Origin: Peptoniphilus equinus | GTDB lineage: Bacteria; Bacillota; Clostridia; Tissierellales; Peptoniphilaceae | Assembly (NCBI RefSeq): GCF_027921445.1 | Contig: NZ_CP115667.1 | Span: 1,550,001 to 1,614,000 of the forward strand | Length of the DNA: 64,000 nt | Direction of reading: 5' to 3' | Shown here: positions 1 to 10,945 of the stretch, piece by piece | How the letters are laid out: each line of letters opens with the position of its first letter | Numbering within the stretch: position 1 is the first letter of the stretch | Notes under the pieces: generated by a model | What the model saw: the letters and a program-made list of their open reading frames with translations, nothing else | What the model was told of the DNA's origin: nothing | Database searches by the model: none | Position numbers and translations under genes: made by a program

Positions 1-179
1 TAATCGTCCACGCTCCTAAGCTTCATCGCCTCTTCCTTGTAGACCGTATCTCCCAGGGAATTGATAAGTCCTTCGACCGTCTTAGCTTCAATAAAGTTTT
101 TAAAATCTACATCAGAGAGTAAATTCTTTTCATATATGCGCGTCTGAACCGACGCCTGCACAAAAGCTTCTCGTTTCAT
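1..179 (-). CDS. ntpC: V-type ATPase subunit C, N-terminal part (cut by window edge)
   Basis: The first 59 codons of a gene that runs off the left edge. The protein begins MKREAFVQASVQTRIYEKN and continues with a charged helical stretch typical of the start of V-type ATPase subunit C (the d-like central-stalk cap linking rotor ring and stalk). The ATG lies 12 bp downstream of the subunit E stop, and a GGAGGGT ribosome site sits just before it. Position is the main support: the order H/G, I, K, E, C is the standard start of bacterial ntp/atp V-ATPase operons, so subunits F, A, B and D should follow outside the window. The catalytic subunits cannot be seen here. Confidence 0.85.
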   Translation of the reverse strand, partial: MKREAFVQASVQTRIYEKNLLSDVDFKNFIEAKTVEGLINSLGDTVYKEEAMKLRSVDD

Positions 180-191
180 TTACCCTCCTAT

Positions 192-743
192 TCACTCACC
201 GCCACGAAGTTTTTTATAGAGCTTGGGCTCAATGTCCGGACGCAAACTTTCCAGAAGTGTGCCAAAATCGTTATTGTACACCACAGCACCGTCGGCAATG
301 CTAAACCCGGACTTTACCGTCTCCTCGGCAAGCTTCATCGTCATGTGGGCGCTGACAAAATCCCTTTTATCGGCTCTGACGTAGAGCAAAGGATCCTTAA
401 GCTCGAGTTTGGCCACGGTACTTTCAATCACCTCAAGGTATGCCTCATCGGAGAGGGCATTCAGCTTCTCCAGCGCGAGACGAAAGACTTCATCGATAGT
501 GGCCTCCCTAGCCTTTAACACACTGTCCCGACCTTTGAGCTGTGCACTGGAAATAGTCCGCTCATACAGACTTTGTCGTTCGCTTTCACCCCGTCGTTGC
601 AGCAGCTCCTCTTCCCGTGCCACGTCAAGTTCGGCCCGTTGTACAATAGCTTCAGCTTCCTTCTTGGCAGCGTCAATTATACTCAACTCTTCCTGTTTCG
701 CTTTGGCTTCAATTTCTGCTAGTAAAGTTTCTATATTTGACAC
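192..743 (-). CDS. ntpE: V-type ATPase subunit E
   Basis: Peripheral stalk subunit E of the V-type ATPase, about 183 residues. The N-terminal half is a long charged, alanine- and glutamate-rich helix (coiled coil that pairs with subunit G/H). The C-terminal half is a globular domain, as in the NtpE/AtpE family. I start it at GTG 743 (MSNIETLLAEIEAK) because AAGGAGG lies five bases upstream. An in-frame GTG at 761 would place that same ribosome site inside the coding sequence. The gene begins 10 bp after the proteolipid gene stop and is followed 12 bp later by subunit C, so it sits inside one operon. Confidence 0.9.
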   Translation of the reverse strand: MSNIETLLAEIEAKAKQEELSIIDAAKKEAEAIVQRAELDVAREEELLQRRGESERQSLYERTISSAQLKGRDSVLKAREATIDEVFRLALEKLNALSDEAYLEVIESTVAKLELKDPLLYVRADKRDFVSAHMTMKLAEETVKSGFSIADGAVVYNNDFGTLLESLRPDIEPKLYKKLRGGE

Positions 744-753
744 TTGGACCTCC

Positions 754-3161
<2,408 letters not shown>

Positions 3162-3175
<14 letters not shown>

Positions 3176-3476
3176 GTATTACCTCTTCTACTACAAATTC
3201 TGCCAAAGCATCCAGGTCATTCGTCCCTATAGTGCTTTCGGCTGCAACTTTCGACTGTGCTCTATCTAAAATCTGTGTTTCTTCCGTGTGCGCCCTTGTT
3301 GTCATATCTGCATTCATCTGCTCCAACCGGGCATGTAAACTGTTGAGACGTTCCTCTTTTAATTGACGGGCCGTTTCTTTTGCCGCTTCAATAATACGCG
3401 TCGCTTCATCTTTGGCACGCAGAAGTTCTGCATCCGCTTTTTTTTCTGTGGTAACAATTTGATCCAGTGCGCTCAT
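3162..3476 (-). CDS. ntpF: V-type ATPase subunit G/H (peripheral stalk)
   Basis: A 104-residue, almost wholly helical protein rich in Ala, Glu, Lys and Arg, with heptad character and no membrane segment. This is the usual look of the small peripheral-stalk partner of subunit E (called NtpF, AhaH or subunit G/H). It is the first gene of the V-ATPase operon here, and its end overlaps subunit I. The ATG at 3476 follows a GGGAGGTGG ribosome site. Family assignment rests on size, composition and operon position, since this family is poorly conserved in sequence. Confidence 0.85.
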
Positions 3477-3548
3477 ACTCCACCTCCCTCAACGGTTATC
3501 GCTATCAGTATAGTTTTTTATATATACTCATCATAGCTGTACCTCTCT

Positions 3549-3577
3549 ATTATACCGAAAACCTCCTTTGTGGTAAA
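3549..3577 (-). promoter_or_regulatory. Candidate promoter of the V-ATPase operon
   Basis: On the minus strand a perfect TATAAT (3554-3549) is preceded, with a 17-base spacer, by TTTACC (3577-3572). It lies about 70 bp upstream of the first V-ATPase gene. The -35 box matches the consensus in four of six positions, so the call is moderate. Confidence 0.45.
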
Positions 3578-3723
3578 CGATTTAATACTAAAAGATCACA
3601 ATATAAGGTTACCCTCTTTGATGACGGTAATCACATATTCTTATTACTATTTTACTACAACTTTCCTAAAATGAGAAATCACGGCAGCGGATTAAAGATG
3701 TCGCTTTCATCGTTTCTCGACAT

Positions 3724-3748
3724 AAAAAAAGCAGGCTTTTGCCTGCTT
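3724..3748 (-). terminator. Intrinsic terminator after the LCP gene
   Basis: On the minus strand an 8-bp perfect stem (AAGCAGGC / GCCTGCTT) with a four-base loop is followed by seven T residues. It begins about 7 bp after the LCP gene stop. Confidence 0.85.
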
Positions 3749-3754
3749 ACCTGC

Positions 3755-4936
3755 TTAATTGGATTGAATGATCACTTTACCGGTGCCTCGCTGTTTTGAA
3801 CCCGACGCATTTTTCGTATCGTTAGTTGAATTGCCACTCACCGTAGATGCATGGTCTGCGTCGTTGGTGTGCGTCGCAGCGGTGCCATTGCCGTTGCCGA
3901 TATCGTCAGCGGTAGAGTTTTCGGACGTCCCATCAGTGCCGACACCGTCTTGCGTACCATTATCGCTGTCGGTTGCCTGCGTATCATCACGCAGGATGAC
4001 ACTTTGGGCCACAGCAGGATCCACCACATAGACATCGACTTTATCCCGACCGATAAGCACACCTGATTGGCCGGTGCCCTCTAGCGTGGCCGTATCAATA
4101 GTCTCCCGTGTCAAACCCAGTCCAAACTTCGCCAGGGTGAGCATCTGTCCGTAAGTGAGATCCGTTTCCACATAGCGATCGACAATATCGATAAGTTCAG
4201 GGATTTTAAGCAAAATGGCAGGATTTTTCACCTTGTCAAAGAGGAGCATAAGAAAATCCTGTTGCGCGCCAATACGCATAATATCCTGCATCCCCGGATA
4301 GGCTTTGCGCGCCCTCAAGTAGTTCACGGCTTTTTCTCCGTCCAGATGATTGATCCCGCGTTTCATTTCAATTTTTAATGGCGGCACCACCCAGTCATCG
4401 GTATACGTATAATCGTCGTACTTCCATTCCACATCCACGCCGCCCACGGCATCCACAATGCTCGATACCGCCTTGTAATCCATAATGGCGTAGTTGTCAA
4501 TTTTCACATTCAGCAAGTCTTCCAACGTCTGCGCCACCAAATTGACCCCGCCGCCGGGATAGACAATCTCACTAAAGGCCGCATTAATCTTATTTTTGCC
4601 ATAGCCGTGAATGCGTATGTAGGAGTCCCGCGGCACGGAGAGCAACTGAGCTCTGTGAGTCTTGGGATCTAAAGAAAAGAGCATGATCGTGTCCGAACGC
4701 ATACCGTTCTCTTCTTCGGTTTTATCCAGGGTAGCCGTCTTATCCACTCCCAGAACCAACACACGGAGGATCTGATCCCCCTGAAAGACATCGGTCCCTC
4801 CTGCTAAAGGATCTTTCTCTTCCAAACGTTCCACGCCCTTATTGTCAAACTTCGGGCAGACACTGTAGAGAAATGACACGAAGCCTCCCACCGCCACAAT
4901 AAGCACTATACTGATTACTATAAAAAACTTCTTCAC
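3755..4936 (-). CDS. LytR-CpsA-Psr (LCP) family protein
   Basis: A 393-residue LCP-family protein; these enzymes attach teichoic acid or other polymers to peptidoglycan on the outer face of the membrane. Residues ~3-25 form one signal-anchor helix. The LCP domain spans about 55-260, with the typical stretches RSDTIMLFSLDP, LLSVPRDSYI and DAVGGVDV; the arginines that bind the pyrophosphate-lipid substrate lie in these motifs. The last ~80 residues are low complexity, rich in Asp, Asn, Thr, Ser and Gly, ending in a basic tail. It is followed by its own terminator and preceded by the BofA-like gene 9 bp upstream, so the two are probably co-transcribed. Confidence 0.9.
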   Translation of the reverse strand: MKKFFIVISIVLIVAVGGFVSFLYSVCPKFDNKGVERLEEKDPLAGGTDVFQGDQILRVLVLGVDKTATLDKTEEENGMRSDTIMLFSLDPKTHRAQLLSVPRDSYIRIHGYGKNKINAAFSEIVYPGGGVNLVAQTLEDLLNVKIDNYAIMDYKAVSSIVDAVGGVDVEWKYDDYTYTDDWVVPPLKIEMKRGINHLDGEKAVNYLRARKAYPGMQDIMRIGAQQDFLMLLFDKVKNPAILLKIPELIDIVDRYVETDLTYGQMLTLAKFGLGLTRETIDTATLEGTGQSGVLIGRDKVDVYVVDPAVAQSVILRDDTQATDSDNGTQDGVGTDGTSENSTADDIGNGNGTAATHTNDADHASTVSGNSTNDTKNASGSKQRGTGKVIIQSN

Positions 4937-4945
4937 AACACACCT

Positions 4946-5188
4946 CTACAGAAACAATTTGATTAATGTGAGTACAACCACATACGGGATACCGAAAATG
5001 CCGGTTAACAGCGCAGTTAAAGGGCCGATGGCAATCCCGAGACCCATGGGCTCCAATACCAAATTCACTACAAAGAGCAGCACCGCGCCGCCAATAATAT
5101 TCATCAGGACTTTAAACATAAGTACCATGGAGCCTAAGACCAAACTCGCCACAACAGCGATCGCCGCTCCGATAAAAAACAGTTCCAT
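4946..5188 (-). CDS. BofA-family small membrane protein
   Basis: An 80-residue, very hydrophobic protein with two or three membrane segments. The C-terminal part (GPLTALLTGIFGIPYVV) matches the conserved signature of the pro-sigmaK processing inhibitor BofA family. In Bacillus BofA restrains SpoIVFB in the outer forespore membrane. Members are also found outside clear sporulation loci, so a role in sporulation is not shown here. AAAGGA precedes the ATG. The gene lies 9 bp upstream of the LCP gene on the same strand. Confidence 0.75.
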   Translation of the reverse strand: MELFFIGAAIAVVASLVLGSMVLMFKVLMNIIGGAVLLFVVNLVLEPMGLGIAIGPLTALLTGIFGIPYVVVLTLIKLFL

Positions 5189-5244
5189 TCTTTTCCTTTC
5201 TAAAGCTTTATTATATCATGAGTTTAGAGACATGAGGAGGTTTT

Positions 5245-5691
5245 ATGGATATCTATCTGGACAGTGACGCCGCGCCGGTAAAAGAGACCGTCACCCGCTT
5301 GGCACAAGCCCATGGCATCAAACTTTACATGGTGGCCAGTTACCTCACTGAACTTCACAGCGACTATGCCACCATCATTCACGTAGATCCGTCAAAAGAG
5401 GCGGCGGATCTTGAAATTGCCAACCGCATCCGTCCCGGTGACGTGGCTTTGACGGCAGACTTGGGCCTCTCGGCACTACTCCTCGCACGAGGTGCGTACG
5501 TTTTAAATTTCAGAGGCGATGCCATCACAGATGCCAACATTATGAGCGGCCTTGCCGTGCGTCACGCTAATAAAAAGCGCCGCCGCCAAGGTATCTATGC
5601 TCATAACCCGGCGCGCAGCGCAGATGATGCGTACAAATTTGAACAAGCTCTGGACGAGCTACTGTCGATGCTTCAAGGCAGAACACTTTAA
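5245..5691 (+). CDS. YaiI/YqxD (DUF188, UPF0178) family protein
   Basis: A 148-residue protein of the UPF0178 family, a PIN-like fold of unknown function. It starts MDIYLDSDAAPVK, where the family usually has a D-D/A-CPVK motif; the cysteine is alanine here (A10). The central stretch PGDVALTADLGLSALLL and the late NFRGDAIT and RRRQG segments also fit the family. GAGGAGG precedes the ATG. Its last 33 bp overlap the convergent cytidylate kinase-like gene, an unusually long 3'-to-3' overlap. Biochemical role is not known. Confidence 0.85.
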   Translation: MDIYLDSDAAPVKETVTRLAQAHGIKLYMVASYLTELHSDYATIIHVDPSKEAADLEIANRIRPGDVALTADLGLSALLLARGAYVLNFRGDAITDANIMSGLAVRHANKKRRRQGIYAHNPARSADDAYKFEQALDELLSMLQGRTL

Positions 5692-6291
5692 AATGACATT
5701 TGCCACATCGTCACTGTCAAAGTATGCCGTATTGATAATAAGATCATAATCCGTCGGACCGCCCCACTGACCGCCGGTGTACTTTTGATAATGATTTTTT
5801 CTTCGCGTATCGATCTTGAGCAGTTCCCCTCGGGCCTTCTGTTGCGAGATGTGATCCCGAGCCATAAGCCGCTCAATGCGCAACGTCTCATCACAGCTTA
5901 AAAACACATTAAAAGTGTCGTAGCCCTTCAGCACATAATTGGCACACTTGCCGAGAATAACTGCCGCGCCATCTTTGGCCAGATCTCGGAGAATTTTGGC
6001 GTTGGCAAGAAACCGGGCATCCGTCGCCACAAAATCCTCCTGAGAATAGGAGTAGTTTTCACGATAGAGATCATAGATGGTACCTTGTAAAAAGGTGTCA
6101 TCTTTTTTTATACAATTCGGATCCACGCTGCTCTCTAATAGCTTCAGATCGATAATCTGCTCATCATAGACGGGGATATCGAGTTTGTCGGCAATACGTT
6201 TTGCGACTTTCATCGCATCCGTGCCATGTTCCCGATCGATGGTGAAGATCACAGGACGGTGAGCGCCTAACCATTTATTTAAATTTAACAT
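5659..6291 (-). CDS. Cytidylate kinase-like protein
   Basis: A 210-residue member of the cytidylate kinase-like family (AAA_26 type), soluble. It begins with a beta strand and phosphate-loop region (FTIDREHGTDAMKVAKRIAD) that replaces the classical GxGKG loop, then has a DEQIID motif. Further on lie AVILGKCANYVL and an R-rich lid (RIERLMARDH), and late YDLIINTAYFD matches the usual DLxxNT segment of this family. Substrate is not established; these proteins are often annotated as CMP kinase-like, but cmk itself is a different gene. It converges on and overlaps the DUF188 gene. Confidence 0.8.
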   Translation of the reverse strand: MLNLNKWLGAHRPVIFTIDREHGTDAMKVAKRIADKLDIPVYDEQIIDLKLLESSVDPNCIKKDDTFLQGTIYDLYRENYSYSQEDFVATDARFLANAKILRDLAKDGAAVILGKCANYVLKGYDTFNVFLSCDETLRIERLMARDHISQQKARGELLKIDTRRKNHYQKYTGGQWGGPTDYDLIINTAYFDSDDVANVILKCSALKHRQ

Positions 6292-6378
6292 AACATCACT
6301 TCCCGTCCTTATTATCCCAGAAAATCCCTGTGACGTTGTTAAAAACTCTTTAAACTTTCCTAAGATTCCTCTAAGAGG

Positions 6379-7335
6379 CTATAAATATCCCTTCCTGTTA
6401 AAATATTTGATCAGTCCATAGGACACTGCCGCACACAAGAGAATCAAGATCCAAAAGGCATAGGGCGTGTGATCGATAGGCAAATCCACATTCATCCCCC
6501 ACAGACCGCCGATAATGGTCGGTACGGTAAGGACGATGGTAATAGACGTCAACACTTTCATCGCCACATTGAGATTAAATGCAATAAGGTTGGAATACAG
6601 ATCCGACAAGCTTTCCATAATGGTGGACGCTTCTTCAATCATGCACCGAGCCTGATAGTTTTCAATTTGTAAATCCCTCAGCAAATCCAGCGCTCTTGTC
6701 GATGTGGTAAAGCTCTCAGATTGAAACAATGCCTCAATCACCGGATCATTTTCCTGAGTCGCCATGTCAAAACGAATCAGTGACTTCTGAATATCAATCA
6801 TTTGCATGAAAATCTTAGGCTTATCGGCGATGCGAACCTCTTTCTCAATCCCATCAATCATACGATTCAGTTCCCTGACATCCTCTACAAAGTGCGAACA
6901 AATGGCCCAAGCCACATTGGCCACAAAGTTTTGAAGCTCTTCATCACCACCAATGCCGCGATACGTCGCCTCCACACGATCCATAAAGGCAGGCGCATCG
7001 GACGAGACGGTAATAACTTCTCCAGGCAGTACAATCACCGACAGCGGACGCGTGGCAAACTTGCCCCGATCATGTTTTATCGGATAGCTGAACAAAAAGA
7101 GGGCCGGACTGTCATCAATCTGTTCCGTGCGGGGCACTTCACTGACATCGAGCGCCGCCGTGATATAGTCCTCAGGAACGTTATACAGCTCAAGAAGTGC
7201 CTGCAACTCCCCGTCATCGGGGCGAGTGACCTGAGTCCAATAAAACGACGCCGCATCATCCGGTCTGATATGCGTCTGGCTGTCTTGAGTCAACACTTGA
7301 AATTTGCCGTCATAGAGCGCATATCTACGAATCAT
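6379..7335 (-). CDS. CorA-family divalent cation channel
   Basis: A 318-residue CorA-type Mg2+ (or Co2+) channel. A large cytosolic N-terminal domain, including a long helix around residues 130-230, is followed by two C-terminal membrane helices. The hallmark GMN motif is in LWGMNVDLP between them, and the extreme C-terminus is basic. I chose ATG 7335 (MIRRYALYDG) because GGGAGG lies just before it; the longer frame upstream lacks support. The start overlaps the end of the EamA gene by 11 bp, which suggests co-transcription. Confidence 0.9.
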   Translation of the reverse strand: MIRRYALYDGKFQVLTQDSQTHIRPDDAASFYWTQVTRPDDGELQALLELYNVPEDYITAALDVSEVPRTEQIDDSPALFLFSYPIKHDRGKFATRPLSVIVLPGEVITVSSDAPAFMDRVEATYRGIGGDEELQNFVANVAWAICSHFVEDVRELNRMIDGIEKEVRIADKPKIFMQMIDIQKSLIRFDMATQENDPVIEALFQSESFTTSTRALDLLRDLQIENYQARCMIEEASTIMESLSDLYSNLIAFNLNVAMKVLTSITIVLTVPTIIGGLWGMNVDLPIDHTPYAFWILILLCAAVSYGLIKYFNRKGYL

Positions 7336-8209
7336 AACTGCCTCCCAGTTGCGTGAAGAGTGTCGCGGTAAAAACAATGGCACACCCGATTATCTCCCGA
7401 ACGCTGAGCACCTGGTGCAGAATGAGAAAGCCGCCGATCGCCGCAAAGATCGACTCCAGTGAAGAAAGCAGCGCCGCCACCGTAGGATTCAAGTCACGAA
7501 TGCCGACAATCTGTAACGTATAGGCCACCGCCGATGACAACACCCCCACATACAGCAGCGACGGCAGTGCACCGCTCAGGCCTGAGATGTCGAAAGGCTC
7601 GAAAAAGAACGCCACCACGGCGCTTAACGCTGCCCCTACAATAAACTGATCGCCGTTTAACTTCACAGGATCCACCAAGGGGGTGAAGTGGGACAATACA
7701 AGAATATGCACGGAAAACAAAATCGCAGAGAGAAAGATCAGAATATCTCCTCGACTCAATGTGAAACCATCGGTGATGCACAAAAAATAAAATCCGACTA
7801 AAGCAAGCCCGATACAGAAGAAAATCCGCGGGCTGATCCGCTCACCTCTAAAAAATAGAATGATGGGAATGATGACAATGTACAGCGTGGTAATAAACCC
7901 GGCCTTGGCCGTCGTCGTCTCAGCTATCCCAAGCTGCTGCAGATTAATGGAGACAAAGAGCAATAAGCCGCACCACAGTCCGGCTCGTCGCTGCATGGCA
8001 TGATCCGCATAGACCTTGCCTGTAGTCAGCACGTGTTTTAAAGGCGTTTTGTACAGGAGCAAAATCAAACCGCCGCCGATAAACCCACGAATAGCTGTAA
8101 AAGTAAAGCTGCCGATATGTTCAATCCCTTCTGCCTGAGCAACAAAAGCAAAACCCCATATCACTGCCGCGAGCAAAATATAAACCACGGATTTGTAATT
8201 TGTTTTCAT
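7325..8209 (-). CDS. EamA-family (DMT) transporter
   Basis: A 294-residue drug/metabolite transporter superfamily protein with about ten hydrophobic segments arranged as two EamA repeats. Typical stretches are WGFAFVAQAEG near the start and SSAVAYTLQIVGIRDL and SLESIFAAIGGFLILHQVLS in the second repeat. These exporters move amino acids or metabolites, but sequence alone does not give the substrate. The start is taken at ATG 8209 (MKTNYK), eight bases after a TGGAGGTG ribosome site. It forms a pair with the CorA gene. Confidence 0.85.
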   Translation of the reverse strand: MKTNYKSVVYILLAAVIWGFAFVAQAEGIEHIGSFTFTAIRGFIGGGLILLLYKTPLKHVLTTGKVYADHAMQRRAGLWCGLLLFVSINLQQLGIAETTTAKAGFITTLYIVIIPIILFFRGERISPRIFFCIGLALVGFYFLCITDGFTLSRGDILIFLSAILFSVHILVLSHFTPLVDPVKLNGDQFIVGAALSAVVAFFFEPFDISGLSGALPSLLYVGVLSSAVAYTLQIVGIRDLNPTVAALLSSLESIFAAIGGFLILHQVLSVREIIGCAIVFTATLFTQLGGSYDS

Positions 8210-8334
8210 CACCATCACCTCCAGCACGACTGATAGTCTACGTTCATTGTATCAGAGGAGCCGAATCGAGGGAACGCCTTCTACAAAATATTTATACCTC
8301 TGCCTATAGCTACCTACGGACATACGATAGTCAC

Positions 8335-8385
8335 TGTGAAATGATTGAAATTCACCTTGACAAATGAATAGCGTATAAATATAGT
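8335..8385 (+). promoter_or_regulatory. Promoter and possible operator of the sugar-acid cluster
   Basis: TTGACA (8357-8362), a 17-base spacer and TATAGT (8380-8385) form a near-consensus promoter about 50 bp before kdgT. Directly upstream lies an inverted repeat GTGAA-N10-TTCAC (8336-8355), a candidate site for the IclR-family regulator encoded at the end of the cluster. The promoter is strong; the operator is a guess. Confidence 0.75.
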
Positions 8386-8438
8386 GAAGTTAGAACGCTT
8401 ATAGATACAAGTGCGCATATACGAATAGGAGGTCTTTT

Positions 8439-9422
8439 ATGATAATGCGTTTTCTAAAAAGAATACCCGCCGGCATGATGATTGTGCCCATGTTTTTGTC
8501 TTCAATCGTCAACACATTCTTCCCGGAGATGCTGCAAATCGGATCCTTCACAACAGCAGTATTTACCAGCCAAGGTTCAGCCGCCATACTCGGTGTCCAA
8601 TTAATTTGTATGGGTGCTCAACTACGTATTAAAGAGTTGTTGCAAGTTGTGAAGCGCGGCGGTGTGTTACTGCTATCCAAATGGTTGATTGGCGCTTTAA
8701 TTGGAATCGTCATCGGCAAAGTTTTCGGCATGGCCGGATTTTTAGGCTTGACGACACTTGCTGTAGTCAGTGCGATCACCAATTCAAACGGTTCAATGTA
8801 CTTAGCGCTTAATGTCGAGTACGGCGATGAAGTGGATCAAACCGCGATGAGTCTACTTGCCATTAACGACGGTCCGTTCCTCACACTACTGACCCTTGGT
8901 GCCAGCGGACTGGCAAACGTTCCTATTGTATCCTTGATTGCTGTTATCGTACCTATCCTGTTTGGGATGCTTCTTGGCAATCTCGATGAAAAATTAAGCG
9001 AGTTTTTAGAGCCCGGTGTAGGGCTGCTGTTACCTTTTGTCGGCATCACACTCGGCGCTGGTATAAATATTACCAATATATTGGCAGGCGGAGGCCCCGG
9101 CATTCTTTTAGGTCTGATGACGGTGTGCATCAGCGGACCGTTTGTCGTGCTGTGTGACCGTCTTTTGAATCGTCGCCCGGGTTATGCCGGTTGGGCCGTT
9201 TCATCTACAGCCGGTAATGCCATCGCCGTACCGGCCGTCATCGCCACCGTCGATCCGGCATGGGCACAGTACGTCGAGGCGGCAACCACACAAGTGGCTG
9301 CATCCACAGTTGTCACTGCAATTCTTATCCCCATCATTACAGCATGGTGGGCAAAAAAATATGGTTGCCCGAAATTTCCATTAGTTGGCCAAGATTTTTC
9401 AAAGGCCTATTGGAAGAAATAG
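8439..9422 (+). CDS. kdgT: 2-keto-3-deoxygluconate permease (KdgT family)
   Basis: A 327-residue membrane protein of the KdgT family, which imports 2-keto-3-deoxygluconate by H+ symport. It has about ten hydrophobic segments. The opening (MRFLKRIPAGMMIVPMFLSS) and the inner stretches ITNSNGSMYLAL, LAINDGPFLTLLTLGASG, LLPFVGITLGAG and STAGNAIAVPA are characteristic of the family. AGGAGG precedes the ATG at 8439. It is the first gene of a run with a two-part UxaA-type dehydratase and a DapA-type aldolase, so it probably imports their sugar-acid substrate, which may differ from KDG itself. Confidence 0.9.
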   Translation: MIMRFLKRIPAGMMIVPMFLSSIVNTFFPEMLQIGSFTTAVFTSQGSAAILGVQLICMGAQLRIKELLQVVKRGGVLLLSKWLIGALIGIVIGKVFGMAGFLGLTTLAVVSAITNSNGSMYLALNVEYGDEVDQTAMSLLAINDGPFLTLLTLGASGLANVPIVSLIAVIVPILFGMLLGNLDEKLSEFLEPGVGLLLPFVGITLGAGINITNILAGGGPGILLGLMTVCISGPFVVLCDRLLNRRPGYAGWAVSSTAGNAIAVPAVIATVDPAWAQYVEAATTQVAASTVVTAILIPIITAWWAKKYGCPKFPLVGQDFSKAYWKK

Positions 9423-9444
9423 TAGTTATACAAAGGAGATACTT

Positions 9445-9738
9445 ATGAATAATGCCATACTTGTCAGCGCTGACGACAATGTTGTCGTCGCCATCGAAAA
9501 AATCAACAAAGGTGATACGGTCAACTATCTGAACAAAGATAACCGACCTGTAGCATGCAAAGCATTAAATGATATCCCCATTTATCATAAATGTGCTTTG
9601 AAGAACATTTCAAAAAATGAACCGGTCATCAAATACGGTGAACATATCGGCATTGCCCTTTGCGATATCCAACAAGGTGAACATGTCCATGACTTTAACT
9701 GCGAAGGTCGCCGCGAAAACTTAAAGGAAAAGGAGTAA
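9445..9738 (+). CDS. UxaA-family dehydratase, small (SAF domain) subunit
   Basis: A 97-residue SAF-domain protein that corresponds to the N-terminal domain of altronate/galactarate dehydratase. It begins MNNAILVSADDNVVVAIEKI and holds IPIYHKCALKNI and IKYGEHIGIALCDI, the usual SAF motifs with the histidine that helps bind metal. ATG 9445 follows AAGGAGA; the frame upstream overlaps kdgT and is not coding. It lies 4 bp before the large-subunit gene. Split small/large arrangements are known for some altronate dehydratases and also for (2R)-sulfolactate sulfo-lyase (SuyA/SuyB), so the substrate is open. Confidence 0.85.
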   Translation: MNNAILVSADDNVVVAIEKINKGDTVNYLNKDNRPVACKALNDIPIYHKCALKNISKNEPVIKYGEHIGIALCDIQQGEHVHDFNCEGRRENLKEKE

Positions 9739-9742
9739 GTAT

Positions 9743-10912
9743 ATGTCAAATTTCTTAGGTTACAAACGAAGTGACGGCCGTATCGGCATCAGAAATCACG
9801 TATTAATTTTACCGTGTAGCGTATGTGCATCAGATACGACGCGCATCATCGCAAGCCAAGTGAACGGCACGGTGACATTTAACATGCAGTTGGGCTGTTC
9901 GCAGCTTGGCGACGATTTTGAATATACACTGGATACCATTTCAGGTTTTGCCGCCAACCCGAATATTTACGGAACGGTTTTAGTCTCTTTGGGCTGTGAA
10001 AATGCTCAGTTAAACTTAGTGAAAGCACGCATTGAAGCACGTACTAATAAACCTCTTAAGACTGTGGTGATTCAGGAAGCTGGCGGCACGTTAAAAGCCA
10101 TTGAAATTGCGACACGTTATGCGCGGGAATTGGTGGACGACGCCAGTGTCTTGCAACGTGAATCCTTCCCGATGTCTGAAATCATTATGGGTACAGAGTG
10201 CGGAGGTTCCGATCCGACGTCCGGTTTAGCCGCCAATGTTGTGATTGGCAAACTAAGTGATAAAATGGTAGAAGAACACGGCACAACGGTCCTCAGCGAA
10301 ACGACGGAATTCATCGGTGCTGAGCACATTTTGGCACGCCGCGCGGCAAACCAAGAGGTTCATGACAGGATTTATGATATTGTGCAACGCTATGAAGCGC
10401 ATATTAAATTAAACACTGGCGAGGAAGTCCGCGAAGGCAATCCGTCCCCCGGAAATAAAGCAGGCGGACTCACGACGCTGGAGGAAAAATCGCTGGGCTG
10501 CATTCACAAAGGCGGCTCTACTTCAGTAAATGCGGTCTATGATTACGCCAAACAACTCAAGCCTCATGAAGGCTTGGTGATTATGGATACTCCTGGGAAT
10601 GATCCGTCATCTGTTGCCGGCATGATTGCCGGAGGCTGTCAAGTGATTGTCTTTTCAACAGGACGAGGTACCCCGACAGGTAACCCGATAGCGCCCGTTA
10701 TAAAAATAACCGGCAATAAAGAAACCGCCGTCACCATGAAAGATAATTTAGACTGGGATGCGTCGCCTATGATTTATGGTCAAACCACTTTAGAGGAATT
10801 ATCCGACTTGTGTTTCAAAGATATGATTGCCATTTGCAATGGCAAAGTCACCAAAGCAGAAGCATTGGGCTTTACGGAAATAGCGATTCAACGAGGCGCC
10901 AATTTTGTATAA
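9743..10912 (+). CDS. UxaA-family dehydratase, large subunit
   Basis: A 389-residue protein equal to the C-terminal catalytic part of UxaA/GarD enzymes, which remove water from aldonic or aldaric acids to give 2-keto-3-deoxy acids. The opening GYKRSDGRIGIRNHVLILP is a family signature. Other family motifs are VSLGCENAQ, IIMGTECGGSDPTSG, HKGGSTSVNAVYDYA and the late FSTGRGTPTGNP. The conserved cysteines (in LGCENAQ and TECGGSD) would hold the iron site. It ends 33 bp before the aldolase gene. Alternative reading: sulfolactate sulfo-lyase large subunit, which has the same length; the KdgT permease and aldolase favour a sugar acid. Confidence 0.9.
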   Translation: MSNFLGYKRSDGRIGIRNHVLILPCSVCASDTTRIIASQVNGTVTFNMQLGCSQLGDDFEYTLDTISGFAANPNIYGTVLVSLGCENAQLNLVKARIEARTNKPLKTVVIQEAGGTLKAIEIATRYARELVDDASVLQRESFPMSEIIMGTECGGSDPTSGLAANVVIGKLSDKMVEEHGTTVLSETTEFIGAEHILARRAANQEVHDRIYDIVQRYEAHIKLNTGEEVREGNPSPGNKAGGLTTLEEKSLGCIHKGGSTSVNAVYDYAKQLKPHEGLVIMDTPGNDPSSVAGMIAGGCQVIVFSTGRGTPTGNPIAPVIKITGNKETAVTMKDNLDWDASPMIYGQTTLEELSDLCFKDMIAICNGKVTKAEALGFTEIAIQRGANFV

Positions 10913-10945
10913 TTAACTGTACTCAAGATAGAGAAAGGAAAAAAA

